Positions 6,393 to 12,590 of a DNA stretch of 36,983 nt are shown here, piece after piece. The position numbers and the translations under genes are program-made. Source of the DNA: a virus; the IMG/VR virus record IMGVR_UViG_3300006802_000041, positions 1-36,983 of that record; one strand, given 5' to 3'. Under the pieces are notes generated by a model. It worked only from the letters and a program-made list of their open reading frames with translations, ran no database searches and was not told where the DNA came from. Position 1 is the stretch's first letter; every line of letters begins with the position of its first letter.

Positions 6393-6568
6393 TTTGCTAA
6401 TCTCACTCTGATTGTTTTATTGTTAGTTACTGTGTAATTGCATGTTGAGCCTTCCCAGGTGTGCTGCTTAACGTTTGGAAAGTCTCGCTGATGCTTCTCA
6501 GCCCATAGATAAGCCTCGCGCCTCTGCTTGAGATTGAGGCCGTCAGGGATTACGGTTATTGGTTTCAT
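6389..6568 (-). CDS. Small hypothetical protein, 59 aa
   Basis: Starts MKPITVIPDGLNLKQRREAY, includes LWAEKHQRDFPNV, and ends RVRLAK. GGAG lies about 7 nt before the ATG, and its stop overlaps the next start by 4 nt (ATGA). It fills the gap between two clear genes in the same orientation. No family recognised. Confidence 0.7.
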   Translation of the reverse strand: MKPITVIPDGLNLKQRREAYLWAEKHQRDFPNVKQHTWEGSTCNYTVTNNKTIRVRLAK

Positions 6569-6578
6569 CCTTCAGCTC

Positions 6579-6977
6579 CTATTGATAAGAAACAAAATCT
6601 ATGTAGCCAGTTACGCCGTCCGCGCGCTTACTCTCTATAATCTTAAGCTCATCGCGGTAGTGTTTTGCTATCGCTTTTTTCTGTGCCTTTATGCCTTTAG
6701 CTATCTGAAGTTTCTTTTCAGATAAAAGCTCCCATCTTGCTGTGCCAAACATATCAATGAACCAATCAGCAGCACCCAATGGGGATTCATGCCATCTTCT
6801 ATGGCATCCATTGCAAAGGCAGTTGGCATTTAATTTGTCATACCTGACAGACATGTGGCGTCTGCTAAATACATGTGAGCACTCCATACGCCCCTGCTTT
6901 CCGCACATCTCGCAAGTGTTATCGTGTGCCGCTCTTATGCAGTTACTAAAAGCTTCGTCTGCTATATCTCTTTTCAT
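6579..6977 (-). CDS. HNH/NinG-like zinc endonuclease
   Basis: A 132-residue protein: CEMCG (about residue 22), CSHVFSRRHMSVRYDKLNANCLC, then CHRRWHESPLGAADWF. The CxxC, SH/N and CxxCH arrangement is a beta-beta-alpha metal (HNH) nuclease core, and the layout is reminiscent of lambda NinG-type recombination proteins. The C-terminal half is a basic helical region (LQIAKGIKAQKKAIAKHY). It overlaps the preceding gene by 4 nt. Confidence 0.75.
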   Translation of the reverse strand: MKRDIADEAFSNCIRAAHDNTCEMCGKQGRMECSHVFSRRHMSVRYDKLNANCLCNGCHRRWHESPLGAADWFIDMFGTARWELLSEKKLQIAKGIKAQKKAIAKHYRDELKIIESKRADGVTGYIDFVSYQ

Positions 6978-7354
6978 AAACCACCATCCTTAAATCTTGT
7001 TTGTGGGTGAAGCAGGTATTTTGCCTTTTCTTCAGAAACCCTAACCCATCCTCCTGAGATTAATTTCTTGTACTCATCGTTAGCTGCGTCTTTTTCGCAT
7101 CTACCATTGTTGTCATTAATTATCTTGCAGTGAATGGCAGTAGAGGATATCAGTTTTACCTCCTTAACCATGAAAACGCTCTTGCCTTTAAGTGATGTGC
7201 AGTGGCCTACTATCTCTCCAAAGCTGGTATTTAATACGATAGGCATAATAGTTTTCCCGTAATCGCATCTTCTTGGCACATGGTCGTCATCATCACCTCT
7301 GCAATACCCTTTTTTTGATTTTGTATGATATTCCCAGTCTTTTTCAGAAATCAT
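6974..7354 (-). CDS. Hypothetical protein, 126 aa, first gene of the leftward operon
   Basis: A Cys- and Lys-containing soluble protein (MISEKDWEYHTKSKKG...) with no family I can name. AGGA lies 8 nt before the ATG. As the first gene downstream of the leftward early promoter it would be expressed immediately on infection, a position often used for host-takeover proteins. That role is an inference from position only. Confidence 0.65.
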   Translation of the reverse strand: MISEKDWEYHTKSKKGYCRGDDDDHVPRRCDYGKTIMPIVLNTSFGEIVGHCTSLKGKSVFMVKEVKLISSTAIHCKIINDNNGRCEKDAANDEYKKLISGGWVRVSEEKAKYLLHPQTRFKDGGL

Positions 7355-7373
7355 TTTATTTTCCTATTCGTTA

Positions 7374-7418
7374 TTGACACTACGTAATAAATATACGTAT
7401 ACTTAGCTACAAGGTCAA
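7374..7418. promoter_or_regulatory. Divergent early promoters overlapping a TACGTA operator pair
   Basis: Rightward: TTGACA (7374-7379), 18 bp, TATACT (7398-7403). Leftward: TTGACC (7418-7413), 17 bp, TATATT (7395-7390). The two overlap face to face. Between and over them lie two TACGTA palindromes (7381-7386 and 7394-7399), 13 bp centre to centre. Ribbon-helix-helix proteins such as the one encoded immediately to the right bind tandem short sites of this kind. Confidence 0.8.
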
Positions 7419-7436
7419 GCAATAACGGAGTTTTAA

Positions 7437-7664
7437 ATGAGAAAGAAAAACAAAGTCCCTGTGACTATGGTGTTAAACCCAGATACAAAAAAAGCGTCTC
7501 AGAAGTCAGCAAAAAAACTTGGGGTTAGCTTTAGCGTGTTAACTGATGCGGCGTTAGTTCGCGTTACAAATGAGCACGCATTCATAAAAGAGTGTGCCGA
7601 GCTTCAAGGGCTAACGCCAGAAGAGGCTGAGGAAAAGTTTTTAAGGGAGTGGGGGTTATTGTGA
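7437..7664 (+). CDS. Ribbon-helix-helix-like regulator, 75 aa
   Basis: MRKKNKVPVTMVLNPDTKKA begins with a basic stretch and a short strand (VPVTMVLN), followed by helix-turn-helix-like helices (KKASQKSAKKLGVSFSVLTDAALVRV), the usual shape of Arc/MetJ/CopG repressors; a helical tail follows. ACGGAG precedes the ATG. It is the first rightward gene, directly after the divergent promoter whose TACGTA repeats are plausible targets, so it may balance leftward and rightward early transcription. Confidence 0.7.
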   Translation: MRKKNKVPVTMVLNPDTKKASQKSAKKLGVSFSVLTDAALVRVTNEHAFIKECAELQGLTPEEAEEKFLREWGLL

Positions 7665-8206
7665 ATAAATCAGAAACAATAGGCGAGATAGCAAAGGCTT
7701 TACACGCTGCACAAGGCGAGATGTCTGGAGCTAAAAAGGGCGCTGCCAACCCGTTCTTTAAGTCTAAGTATGCTGATATGAATTCAGTTGTTGACGCTGT
7801 TAGGGAGCCATTCTGCAATCATGGGCTTAGTTATTCTCAGTTCCCATTGTTTGAGGATGGAATGGCGGGCGTGATAACAATACTTATGCACACAAGCGGT
7901 GAGTGGCTTGAGTCAAAGTTACTGCTGCCAGTCACAAAGAAAGATCCACAAGCAACAGGAAGCGCCATAACATACGCTAGGCGATACGCTTTGCAGTCTA
8001 TAGCTGGAATCCCTTCAGAGGATGACGATGGTAACGCTGCAAGCGCACCAGCAGCGAAAAGAGATATTGGCAAGCTACAGGCCCACATTGAAAAGTGCGG
8101 GTTCACTGCTCAGCAGGTTTGCGAGTCATACAAAGTTAAATCATTAAACGAGCTAGCCGACTTTAAAGCGGTAGCTAATCAAGTATCAGAATGGGCTAAG
8201 GGGTAG
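7661..8206 (+). CDS. erf: ERF-family single-strand annealing protein
   Basis: A 181-residue protein with a canonical ERF core: IGEIAKALHAAQGEMSGAKK, NPFFKSKYADMNSVVDAVREP, the ITYARRYALQSIAGI block and the following EDDDGN. ERF proteins anneal complementary single strands during phage recombination and genome circularisation. The start is GTG, overlapping the upstream TGA (GTGA), with a G-rich ribosome site. The C-terminal ~50 residues form a small helical domain. SSB follows two bases later, the usual partner. Confidence 0.9.
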   Translation: MNKSETIGEIAKALHAAQGEMSGAKKGAANPFFKSKYADMNSVVDAVREPFCNHGLSYSQFPLFEDGMAGVITILMHTSGEWLESKLLLPVTKKDPQATGSAITYARRYALQSIAGIPSEDDDGNAASAPAAKRDIGKLQAHIEKCGFTAQQVCESYKVKSLNELADFKAVANQVSEWAKG

Positions 8207-8208
8207 TA

Positions 8209-8685
8209 ATGAATATTTTTACATTTACAGGAAATTTAGGCAGAGATGCAGAGGTTAGACATTTGCCGAACGGGGGCGCGGTTTGCTCCTTCAGTGTTGC
8301 GGTTAAGTCTGGATTTGGTGATAAAGCGAAAACAACGTGGGTAAGTTGTGGTTTATTCGGCAAGCGTGCAGAAGGTCAACTTCCTGGCTACTTGGTAAAA
8401 GGCGCTCAAGTATGTATTTCTGGTGAAGCATTTCTTGATGAGTGGGAGAAAGACGGTCAGATAAATAAGATGCTAAAGGTTAATGTTGATAAGCTAGATC
8501 TAATTGGTGGCAATCAACAGCAAGCGCCGCAGCGAACTCAGCAGCAACGACCAGCTCAAGCGCCTCAACGCCCAGCACCTCAGCAGCAAGCACCTCAGCA
8601 GCAACGAGCTGCTAAAGTGCCGCAGCAACAGCAAAACTTCACTCCAGATTTGGATGATGGATGGGATGACGATATCCCATTCTGA
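8209..8685 (+). CDS. ssb: Single-stranded DNA-binding protein
   Basis: A 158-residue SSB. Residues 1-103 form the OB fold (NIFTFTGNLGRDAEVRHLPNG, KTTWVSCGLFGKRAE, GAQVCISGEAF). A Gln/Pro-rich linker built from repeated CAGCAGCAAC-like codons follows, then the acidic tip DLDDGWDDDIPF that recruits partner proteins. It lies directly downstream of ERF in one operon. Confidence 0.95.
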   Translation: MNIFTFTGNLGRDAEVRHLPNGGAVCSFSVAVKSGFGDKAKTTWVSCGLFGKRAEGQLPGYLVKGAQVCISGEAFLDEWEKDGQINKMLKVNVDKLDLIGGNQQQAPQRTQQQRPAQAPQRPAPQQQAPQQQRAAKVPQQQQNFTPDLDDGWDDDIPF

Positions 8686-8755
8686 TTGATGGTTAATTCA
8701 AAATAAAACCCTTGCGCGTCAATTGGCGCGCTTATCTTAAATTTTGGAGATTGAT

Positions 8756-8833
8756 ATGAACAATGAGCTAGTAGTATTAGAAAAAGAAACTGCCCTTAGC
8801 GTGTTAACTGGTCAGACCACATCCATTAACTGA
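8756..8833 (+). pseudogene. Possible truncated remnant of a recombination-region gene (25 codons)
   Basis: Reads MNNELVVLEKETALSVLTG then stops soon after. TGGAG precedes the ATG with good spacing. The N-terminus resembles that of a longer phage protein often encoded beside ERF or RecT-like proteins (MNALVxIEKxxALAVFT type, recalled from memory). The accessory palindrome (8809-8819) falls inside the last codons, as though the promoter arrived by replacing the rest of the gene. Confidence 0.4.
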
Positions 8834-8862
8834 TAGTGCTAACATAGGCTATCAGTTAATGG
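8809..8862 (+). promoter_or_regulatory. Accessory promoter copy 3 with its -10 inside a 14-bp inverted repeat
   Basis: TGGTCAGACCA (8809-8819), 20 bp, TAACAT (8840-8845, preceded by TGC). A perfect 14-bp inverted repeat, CCATTAACTGATAG (8823-8836) and its complement (8849-8862), encloses a 12-base loop that contains the -10. The right arm ends in the GG of the GGAG (8861-8864) ribosome site for 8871-9050. A message read in from ssb can hide that site, while one started here (about 8852) lacks the left arm. Confidence 0.75.
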
Positions 8863-8870
8863 AGATGAAT

Positions 8871-9050
8871 ATGAAACCGCTAAGCAAAGATGAAGTTGCA
8901 GAGATAATGAAAAAGGAAGTTCCTATGTTGCTGCATAAAAGAATACTGGAGCTTGAAAGCGCACTTGAAACGGCTATATATATCGGCAAGATGAATCCAC
9001 ATACACGCAGAGAGCTTGCTGGCATTTTAAAGAAGGGGGTTAGCTTATGA
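8871..9050 (+). CDS. Small hypothetical protein, 59 aa
   Basis: MKPLSKDEVAEIMKKEVP... is a mostly helical charged protein. The ATG at 8871 is preferred over 8859 and 8865 because GGAG at 8861-8864 sits 6 nt before it. It is the first gene of accessory promoter copy 3. Its stop overlaps the ATG of a 9-codon peptide (MKTCGDLND, 9047-9076), which in turn overlaps the next gene start. Confidence 0.65.
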   Translation: MKPLSKDEVAEIMKKEVPMLLHKRILELESALETAIYIGKMNPHTRRELAGILKKGVSL

Positions 9051-9068
9051 AAACTTGTGGTGATCTTA

Positions 9069-9353
9069 ATGATTGAGTTTAATCACTTAAATATGGCAGA
9101 AAGCGCGCCAAAACCTGGTGATCTGCTTGTTATAAAAACAAAGAAGAGCGGTGACAAGCTAATAACATGCCAAGTAAAAGAGGTTTTAAAGTCTGGCGAT
9201 GGTACAGAAATTGTCCTACAGAAAAGCACTAACTCATTTTTTAACTGGAAGGCGTACTGGCGCGGTGAGTCTTGGGTTCACATGGTGTGGAATCTAGGGC
9301 GCGTTCAATTGAGTACAGCGTCAAATAGCATGACTAAATTTATTGATTTATAA
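9069..9353 (+). CDS. Hypothetical protein, 94 aa
   Basis: MIEFNHLNMAESAPKPGDLL... is probably a small beta-barrel-like protein (KPGDLLVIKTKKSGDKLITCQVKEVL). The ATG at 9069 lies within the overlapping 9-codon ORF 9047-9076, which has a stronger ribosome site (AGGGGG) and may serve as a coupling leader. No family recognised. Confidence 0.6.
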   Translation: MIEFNHLNMAESAPKPGDLLVIKTKKSGDKLITCQVKEVLKSGDGTEIVLQKSTNSFFNWKAYWRGESWVHMVWNLGRVQLSTASNSMTKFIDL

Positions 9354-9381
9354 CCCTGCAACAGATTGAAGGAGTTAGTTT

Positions 9382-9483
9382 ATGAATCACATTAAATCAA
9401 ACGCTGATATCTATTGGCTAATAACTGTTTTAACTGTTGGGTGTGGTGTTATCGATGCAATTTTAGGGGGTATTGGTTTATGA
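9382..9483 (+). CDS. Small single-TM protein, 33 aa
   Basis: MNHIKSNADIYWLITVLTVG... is hydrophobic from about residue 12 to the end. AAGGAG lies upstream of the ATG, and its TGA overlaps the next start (ATGA). Tiny membrane proteins in phage accessory operons often modify the host envelope, but no function can be given. Confidence 0.65.
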   Translation: MNHIKSNADIYWLITVLTVGCGVIDAILGGIGL

Positions 9484-9743
9484 ATGGCGAGGTTGTGAAT
9501 TACAAGATAAAGCCAGAGCACGCTAACGGCCCGTTCAGCGAGCTTGTTAGATTCGATGGCACCCACTATAGATGCTTAAACAGCATTAGCGGGAAGTGGA
9601 TGCTAGATTTAAACATTGTTGAGCATTTAGGCTGCTACGATGTGATTGAAGATTTAACAGAGACGCCAGAAGAAAAGGAAATCTTCGACAACTGGCCAGG
9701 CGAGAGACGAATAGATATCATTGCAACAAAAGTGATTAACTGA
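9480..9743 (+). CDS. Hypothetical protein, 87 aa
   Basis: MNGEVVNYKIKPEHANGPFSELVRF... is a soluble protein. The segment TETPEEKE near its C-terminus also occurs in the middle of the cargo protein at 17025-18074 (TETPEEKEAFEAM), hinting at shared linkers between accessory proteins. The start at 9480 overlaps the preceding stop by 4 nt and follows GGGGG. It is the last gene before a terminator. Confidence 0.65.
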   Translation: MNGEVVNYKIKPEHANGPFSELVRFDGTHYRCLNSISGKWMLDLNIVEHLGCYDVIEDLTETPEEKEIFDNWPGERRIDIIATKVIN

Positions 9744-9779
9744 GATAATCAACTTGTTCAATCATCCTTCTCCAATTTT

Positions 9780-9806
9780 TACCTCCTTAACAGGGGGTAT
9801 TTTTTT
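9780..9806 (+). terminator. Rho-independent terminator of the rightward early genes
   Basis: TACCTCC-TTAACA-GGGGGTA followed by TTTTTTT, 37 nt after the stop of 9480-9743. One G-U pair in the stem. Confidence 0.85.
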
Positions 9807-9816
9807 GCCTAAGATT

Positions 9817-9856
9817 GCAAATAGTGTTTGCATAAGCAAATAACGTTTGCTATAGT
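9817..9856 (+). promoter_or_regulatory. Sigma70 promoter covered by two GCAAA-N5-TTTGC operators
   Basis: TTGCAT (9828-9833), 17 bp, TATAGT (9851-9856). Two 15-bp palindromes, GCAAATAGTGTTTGC (9817-9831) and GCAAATAACGTTTGC (9836-9850), overlap the -35 and fill the spacer, 19 bp apart. It drives the C5 methyltransferase and looks strongly repressible. The regulator is not identified. Confidence 0.8.
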
Positions 9857-9892
9857 TGTTACATCGAAACGGAACACACCAAGGATTACAAA

Positions 9893-10699
9893 ATGTTTAC
9901 TTACTTATTTCAAGACTGTACAGCAGATGAGCTAGAGCAAGGCTTCTCTGGTTATGAGTTAGAGGTTTACGCAGACACTCTTGAGCTTGCCAAGATTGAA
10001 GCCGAAAGGATTGCTCGTAAAGGGTCTGAAGTTTCACTAATTGAAAGCAACGAGCCAGCACCAGCCAAGCCAGCAGCAGCACCAGCACCGTTAAGGGTTT
10101 TAAACTTGTATGCTGGTCTAGGCGGAAATCGTAAAGAGTGGGCTAACTGTGAAGTTACAGCTATAGAGTTTGATCCAAAGATTGCAGCTGTTTACCAGAG
10201 ATTGAACCCGAATGACACAGTAATTATCTGCGACGCACATCAGTACCTGCTCGAGCATTACCAAGAATTTGATTTTATATGGTCATCACCTCCATGTCAG
10301 AGCCATTCAAGAATGATAAGAAGCGGCAGAAACAGGAAGCCACGCTACCCAGACATGAAGCTATACGAGCAGATATTATTTCTTGAGCATAACTTTGCTG
10401 GCAAGTGGGTTGTTGAGAATGTCAAGCCATACTACAAAGAGCTTATCGAGTCGCAAAGTATAGGCCGCCATGTTTTTTGGGCTAACTTTGAAATACCCTT
10501 TATGGCAGAGCCTAAGTTTAAAAACTTCATTAACAGGCAAAACCTAAGCGACAAGCAAGATTTGATGGATTGGCTTGGGATTCACTACGATGAGAATATT
10601 TACTACGAAGGTAACCACTGCCCTACGCAGATACTCAGAAACTGTGTCCATCCATCAGTAGGTGCTCACGTGTTTAAGTCAATGCTGGGGTCAAAATGA
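9893..10699 (+). CDS. DNA (cytosine-5) methyltransferase with N-terminal extension
   Basis: A 268-residue protein. Residues 1-65 are an unrelated N-terminal segment and Pro/Ala linker. Then come motif I VLNLYAGLGGN, motif IV SSPPCQSHS with the catalytic Cys, and motif VI WVVENVKPYY. It transfers a methyl group from S-adenosylmethionine to cytosine, presumably to protect phage DNA. The target-recognition region is short, as in small phage enzymes. It has its own doubly-operated promoter, and its stop overlaps the next gene. Confidence 0.85.
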   Translation: MFTYLFQDCTADELEQGFSGYELEVYADTLELAKIEAERIARKGSEVSLIESNEPAPAKPAAAPAPLRVLNLYAGLGGNRKEWANCEVTAIEFDPKIAAVYQRLNPNDTVIICDAHQYLLEHYQEFDFIWSSPPCQSHSRMIRSGRNRKPRYPDMKLYEQILFLEHNFAGKWVVENVKPYYKELIESQSIGRHVFWANFEIPFMAEPKFKNFINRQNLSDKQDLMDWLGIHYDENIYYEGNHCPTQILRNCVHPSVGAHVFKSMLGSK

Positions 10700-10932
10700 A
10701 ATCAATAAAAAACATACGCGAGTTTGCAGAGTCACAAGGCGAGTCTCGCCAGGTAATCGAGAATAGAATTAAAAAGGGTTGGAAGTTCGGGGTCCTTGAT
10801 GGCAAAAAGGTGATGTATAACCCAAAGTTCATTAAACTGGTCATACCACCTAGCAGGGATTTAACTGATACTATTAGATTATCAGGTGAACGCGAAAAGG
10901 CAGATAAAGGCACTGCTCCCTGTAAACACTAA
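10696..10932 (+). CDS. Hypothetical basic protein, 78 aa, possible DNA binder
   Basis: MKSIKNIREFAESQGESRQVIENRIKKGWKFGVLDGKKVMYNP has a helix-turn-helix-like beginning (FAESQGESRQVIENRIKKGW) followed by a short basic hairpin. Its ATG overlaps the methyltransferase stop (ATGA), so the two are cotranslated. It could be a companion or regulator of the methyltransferase; this is an inference from position. Confidence 0.6.
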   Translation: MKSIKNIREFAESQGESRQVIENRIKKGWKFGVLDGKKVMYNPKFIKLVIPPSRDLTDTIRLSGEREKADKGTAPCKH

Positions 10933-10955
10933 TTTCAATAGGTGTTTTTAAATTA

Positions 10956-11003
10956 TTGACGGCTGGAAAGACAGCGTAATTGATAAGTTATCGCAGACGC
11001 GAT
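10956..11003 (+). promoter_or_regulatory. Possible promoter with ATCGC-N4-GCGAT palindrome
   Basis: TTGACG at about 10955-10960 with A/T-rich -10-like sequence downstream, then AAGTTATCGCAG (10985-10996) inside the palindrome ATCGC-AGAC-GCGAT (10990-11003). The same AAGTTATCGCAG and an ATCGC-N3-GCGAT palindrome recur at 13071-13088 before terS, suggesting a shared operator. The 10933-10955 stretch before it contains a weak terminator-like repeat (AAACAC/GTGTTT). Confidence 0.45.
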
Positions 11004-11020
11004 CTAAACAAAGGTGAGCT

Positions 11021-11278
11021 ATGAAAAACTATCATTTAGTTAAGAACCAATCAAAGCTATACCCCTGGATGCCAGTGTTAATGATTATCGCAATACTAGC
11101 TGTATGGCTCTTAGCGCTGTCTAATTCAAAGCCTGTTATCACTGAGCCAGAATTAAAAGATAAGTGCGCTATCTGGCAGTTAGAAGGTCACAGGTTAAAA
11201 ATAAACGTTAAACACGAAAGGCTAATCAGAAAGCAAAGCGCGCTAGCTGGCAAGGCTGATAGTGTTGTTGATTGCTAG
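11021..11278 (+). CDS. Single-TM inner-membrane protein, 85 aa
   Basis: A short basic N-terminus, a TM segment (WMPVLMIIAILAVWLLAL, about residues 16-33), then a charged domain with Cys residues near 47 and at the C-terminus. The layout resembles an i-spanin or a small membrane-anchored protein, but a clear Rz/Rz1 pair exists elsewhere. AAAGGTGAG gives the ribosome site. Confidence 0.65.
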   Translation: MKNYHLVKNQSKLYPWMPVLMIIAILAVWLLALSNSKPVITEPELKDKCAIWQLEGHRLKINVKHERLIRKQSALAGKADSVVDC

Positions 11279-11294
11279 CGCGTAGTGGTACAAT
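11265..11294 (+). promoter_or_regulatory. Promoter before the structured non-coding stretch
   Basis: TTGTTG (11265-11270), 18 bp, TACAAT (11289-11294) preceded by TGG, an extended -10. It would start a transcript that runs through the gene-free region 11295-11631. Confidence 0.55.
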
Positions 11295-11631
11295 AAACAC
11301 AGTGAGAACACACTACCAAAACCGATTCACTCACGTAATGAGTGTATATTTTTAAGGTGTTTGTTTGTTGTGTTGCGTAACGAGAGCCACTGACCTGAAA
11401 AGGTTCGTAACGACAAGGTAAGCCGTGGGTGAACTTGCCATAGCGGACACCTTAACAATGTGATAATTGCAACGCCATACATGGTTGCTCACATTTGCGG
11501 CAAAACCAACCGAAAGCGAGGTGATCCGTTCTTGACTCCAGAACAGATGGGGCAGCAATCAGGCCATAGATTGCAAACTGAGTAACACTGTGAAGCGTAA
11601 CGAGGCATTAACTTTAACTAACGAGGTATTT
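11295..11631 (+). ncRNA. Highly structured non-coding stretch (candidate regulatory RNA)
   Basis: There is no convincing gene in 353 bp. Perfect inverted repeats follow one another: CACTCA/TGAGTG with a T-rich tail (11328-11350); a 9-bp closing stem TTAAGGTGT/ACACCTTAA (11352-11360 with 11447-11455) enclosing a GAAA-tetraloop hairpin (ACCT-GAAA-AGGT) and a GGTAAG/CTTGCC hairpin; AATGTGA/TCACATT (11457-11495) with an inner GCAAC/GTTGC hairpin; GTTCT/AGAAC; and GCAATC/GATTGC (11555-11574). CGTAACGA occurs three times (11376, 11406, 11596). A 34-codon ORF at 11481-11585 lacks a ribosome site. Confidence 0.5.
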
Positions 11632-11721
11632 ATGACAGACCCAGTAACTTTGCCAGATGAACCAATTGCAGAAACACAAGGTGGCTCATCTAAGCCTCCA
11701 AAAGAGCAAGATGAGAAGTAA
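11632..11721 (+). CDS. Very small acidic protein, 29 aa
   Basis: MTDPVTLPDEPIAETQGG... ends KEQDEK. A clear GAGG lies 5 nt before the ATG and it sits 2 nt upstream of the next gene, so it is probably translated. Pro/Glu-rich and likely disordered; no family recognised. Confidence 0.6.
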   Translation: MTDPVTLPDEPIAETQGGSSKPPKEQDEK

Positions 11722-11723
11722 AC

Positions 11724-12218
11724 ATGATTGAGTTTAGCGCTAGCCAAAACGTTAGCCTAAGCATGATATTTATGGCTGCCTACCTGGTGGCCTTTTTATT
11801 TTCAAAAAGCAAAGATATGGTGTGTGTTTTCGGCGCAAATGTTGTCGCTCAATGCTATGTCATGTCACCACTATACAACTACACTCTAGAAGTTAACCCA
11901 TCTCTAGTATTCCTAATCTACGCATCTATCTACTTTACAGCTATTAGATTCATAACCACCTACAAAGTGATAGCAGCTTGTTTTATAATGGCATTATTCG
12001 AGGGGTTAATGTACAAGGCTTATCTAAATGAACTCGGCAACAAAGGGATTGAGGATGGCCTGTACGACAATTACGAATACATTGTTACACTGCTTCATCT
12101 TACTATTCTGTTTTCGATGGTTCGCTGGGATGTCATACGATCCTCTTGTAGGCGTTTTCGTGACAATCTACTCTTCCCTTTCCTGCATCAACGCCTTATT
12201 TTGCCTTTTAGAGGCTAG
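11724..12218 (+). CDS. Polytopic membrane protein, 164 aa
   Basis: Four or five hydrophobic segments: about residues 9-28 (SLSMIFMAAYLVAFLF), 32-50, 58-76 (VFLIYASIYFTAI), 80-98 (VIAACFIMALFEGL) and 118-134. The C-terminus is basic. No family recognised; possible roles include envelope modification or lysis timing. The last ~30 codons overlap a second ORF (12130-12276) in another frame. Confidence 0.65.
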   Translation: MIEFSASQNVSLSMIFMAAYLVAFLFSKSKDMVCVFGANVVAQCYVMSPLYNYTLEVNPSLVFLIYASIYFTAIRFITTYKVIAACFIMALFEGLMYKAYLNELGNKGIEDGLYDNYEYIVTLLHLTILFSMVRWDVIRSSCRRFRDNLLFPFLHQRLILPFRG

Positions 12219-12276
12219 ACAAGCTAAAATGAAAAGAGACTCTATAGTTAACAGGATTAAGAATGGGCGAAGATAG
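12130..12276 (+). CDS. Possible small TM protein overlapping its neighbours, 48 aa
   Basis: MSYDPLVGVFVTIYSSLSCI... has one hydrophobic segment followed by a very basic tail (RQAKMKRDSIVNRIKNGRR), a holin-like layout. It lies in a different frame from 11724-12218 and overlaps the next start by 14 nt. CTGGG directly precedes the ATG, so the ribosome site is poor; it may depend on coupled translation. Confidence 0.5.
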   Translation: MSYDPLVGVFVTIYSSLSCINALFCLLEARQAKMKRDSIVNRIKNGRR

Positions 12277-12589
12277 CGATATCAGGGTTCTGATAGCAGA
12301 GATGCGCTCAGACCAGAAAGCAACAAGTGAATCAAATAGGCAGGTAGCTAAAGAGCTTTCAAGCGTAGCAAAGGAGCTTCATTCGATAGGAAAGGCTTTC
12401 ACCGCTCAAACTGTTATAGTCGGCGACCTAAAGAACACCGCATCCGACCACGAAAAACGCATTAGGGTTGTAGAAGATGCCGTTATAGCTGACAGGCCAT
12501 TCAAAGAGATTAGAGGCTGGATATTAAAAGGAGCTATAACATTTATGATTGCTGGCATACTTGGCGCCGCATTCATCGTAAACAAGTAA
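12263..12589 (+). CDS. XhlA-like coiled-coil protein with C-terminal TM
   Basis: A 108-residue protein: hydrophilic coiled-coil region (residues 10-80, ESNRQVAKELSSVAKELHSIGK, NTASDHEKRIRVVED) and a C-terminal membrane anchor (ILKGAITFMIAGILGAAFIV). This is the layout of haemolysin XhlA-type proteins, which in some phages assist holins. With 11724-12276 it forms a second membrane-protein cluster, far from the main lysis genes. Accessory promoter copy 4 follows directly after its stop. Confidence 0.7.
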   Translation: MGEDSDIRVLIAEMRSDQKATSESNRQVAKELSSVAKELHSIGKAFTAQTVIVGDLKNTASDHEKRIRVVEDAVIADRPFKEIRGWILKGAITFMIAGILGAAFIVNK

Positions 12590-12590
12590 C

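Noticed and set aside
7616-9743. CRISPR array or anti-CRISPR locus
   Set aside because: No regularly spaced repeats anywhere in the window; small ORFs here resemble no anti-CRISPR that I know.
11352-11747. Two minus-strand ORFs across the structured region and next gene start
   Set aside because: They oppose all neighbouring genes, lack ribosome sites and have frame-shadow composition.
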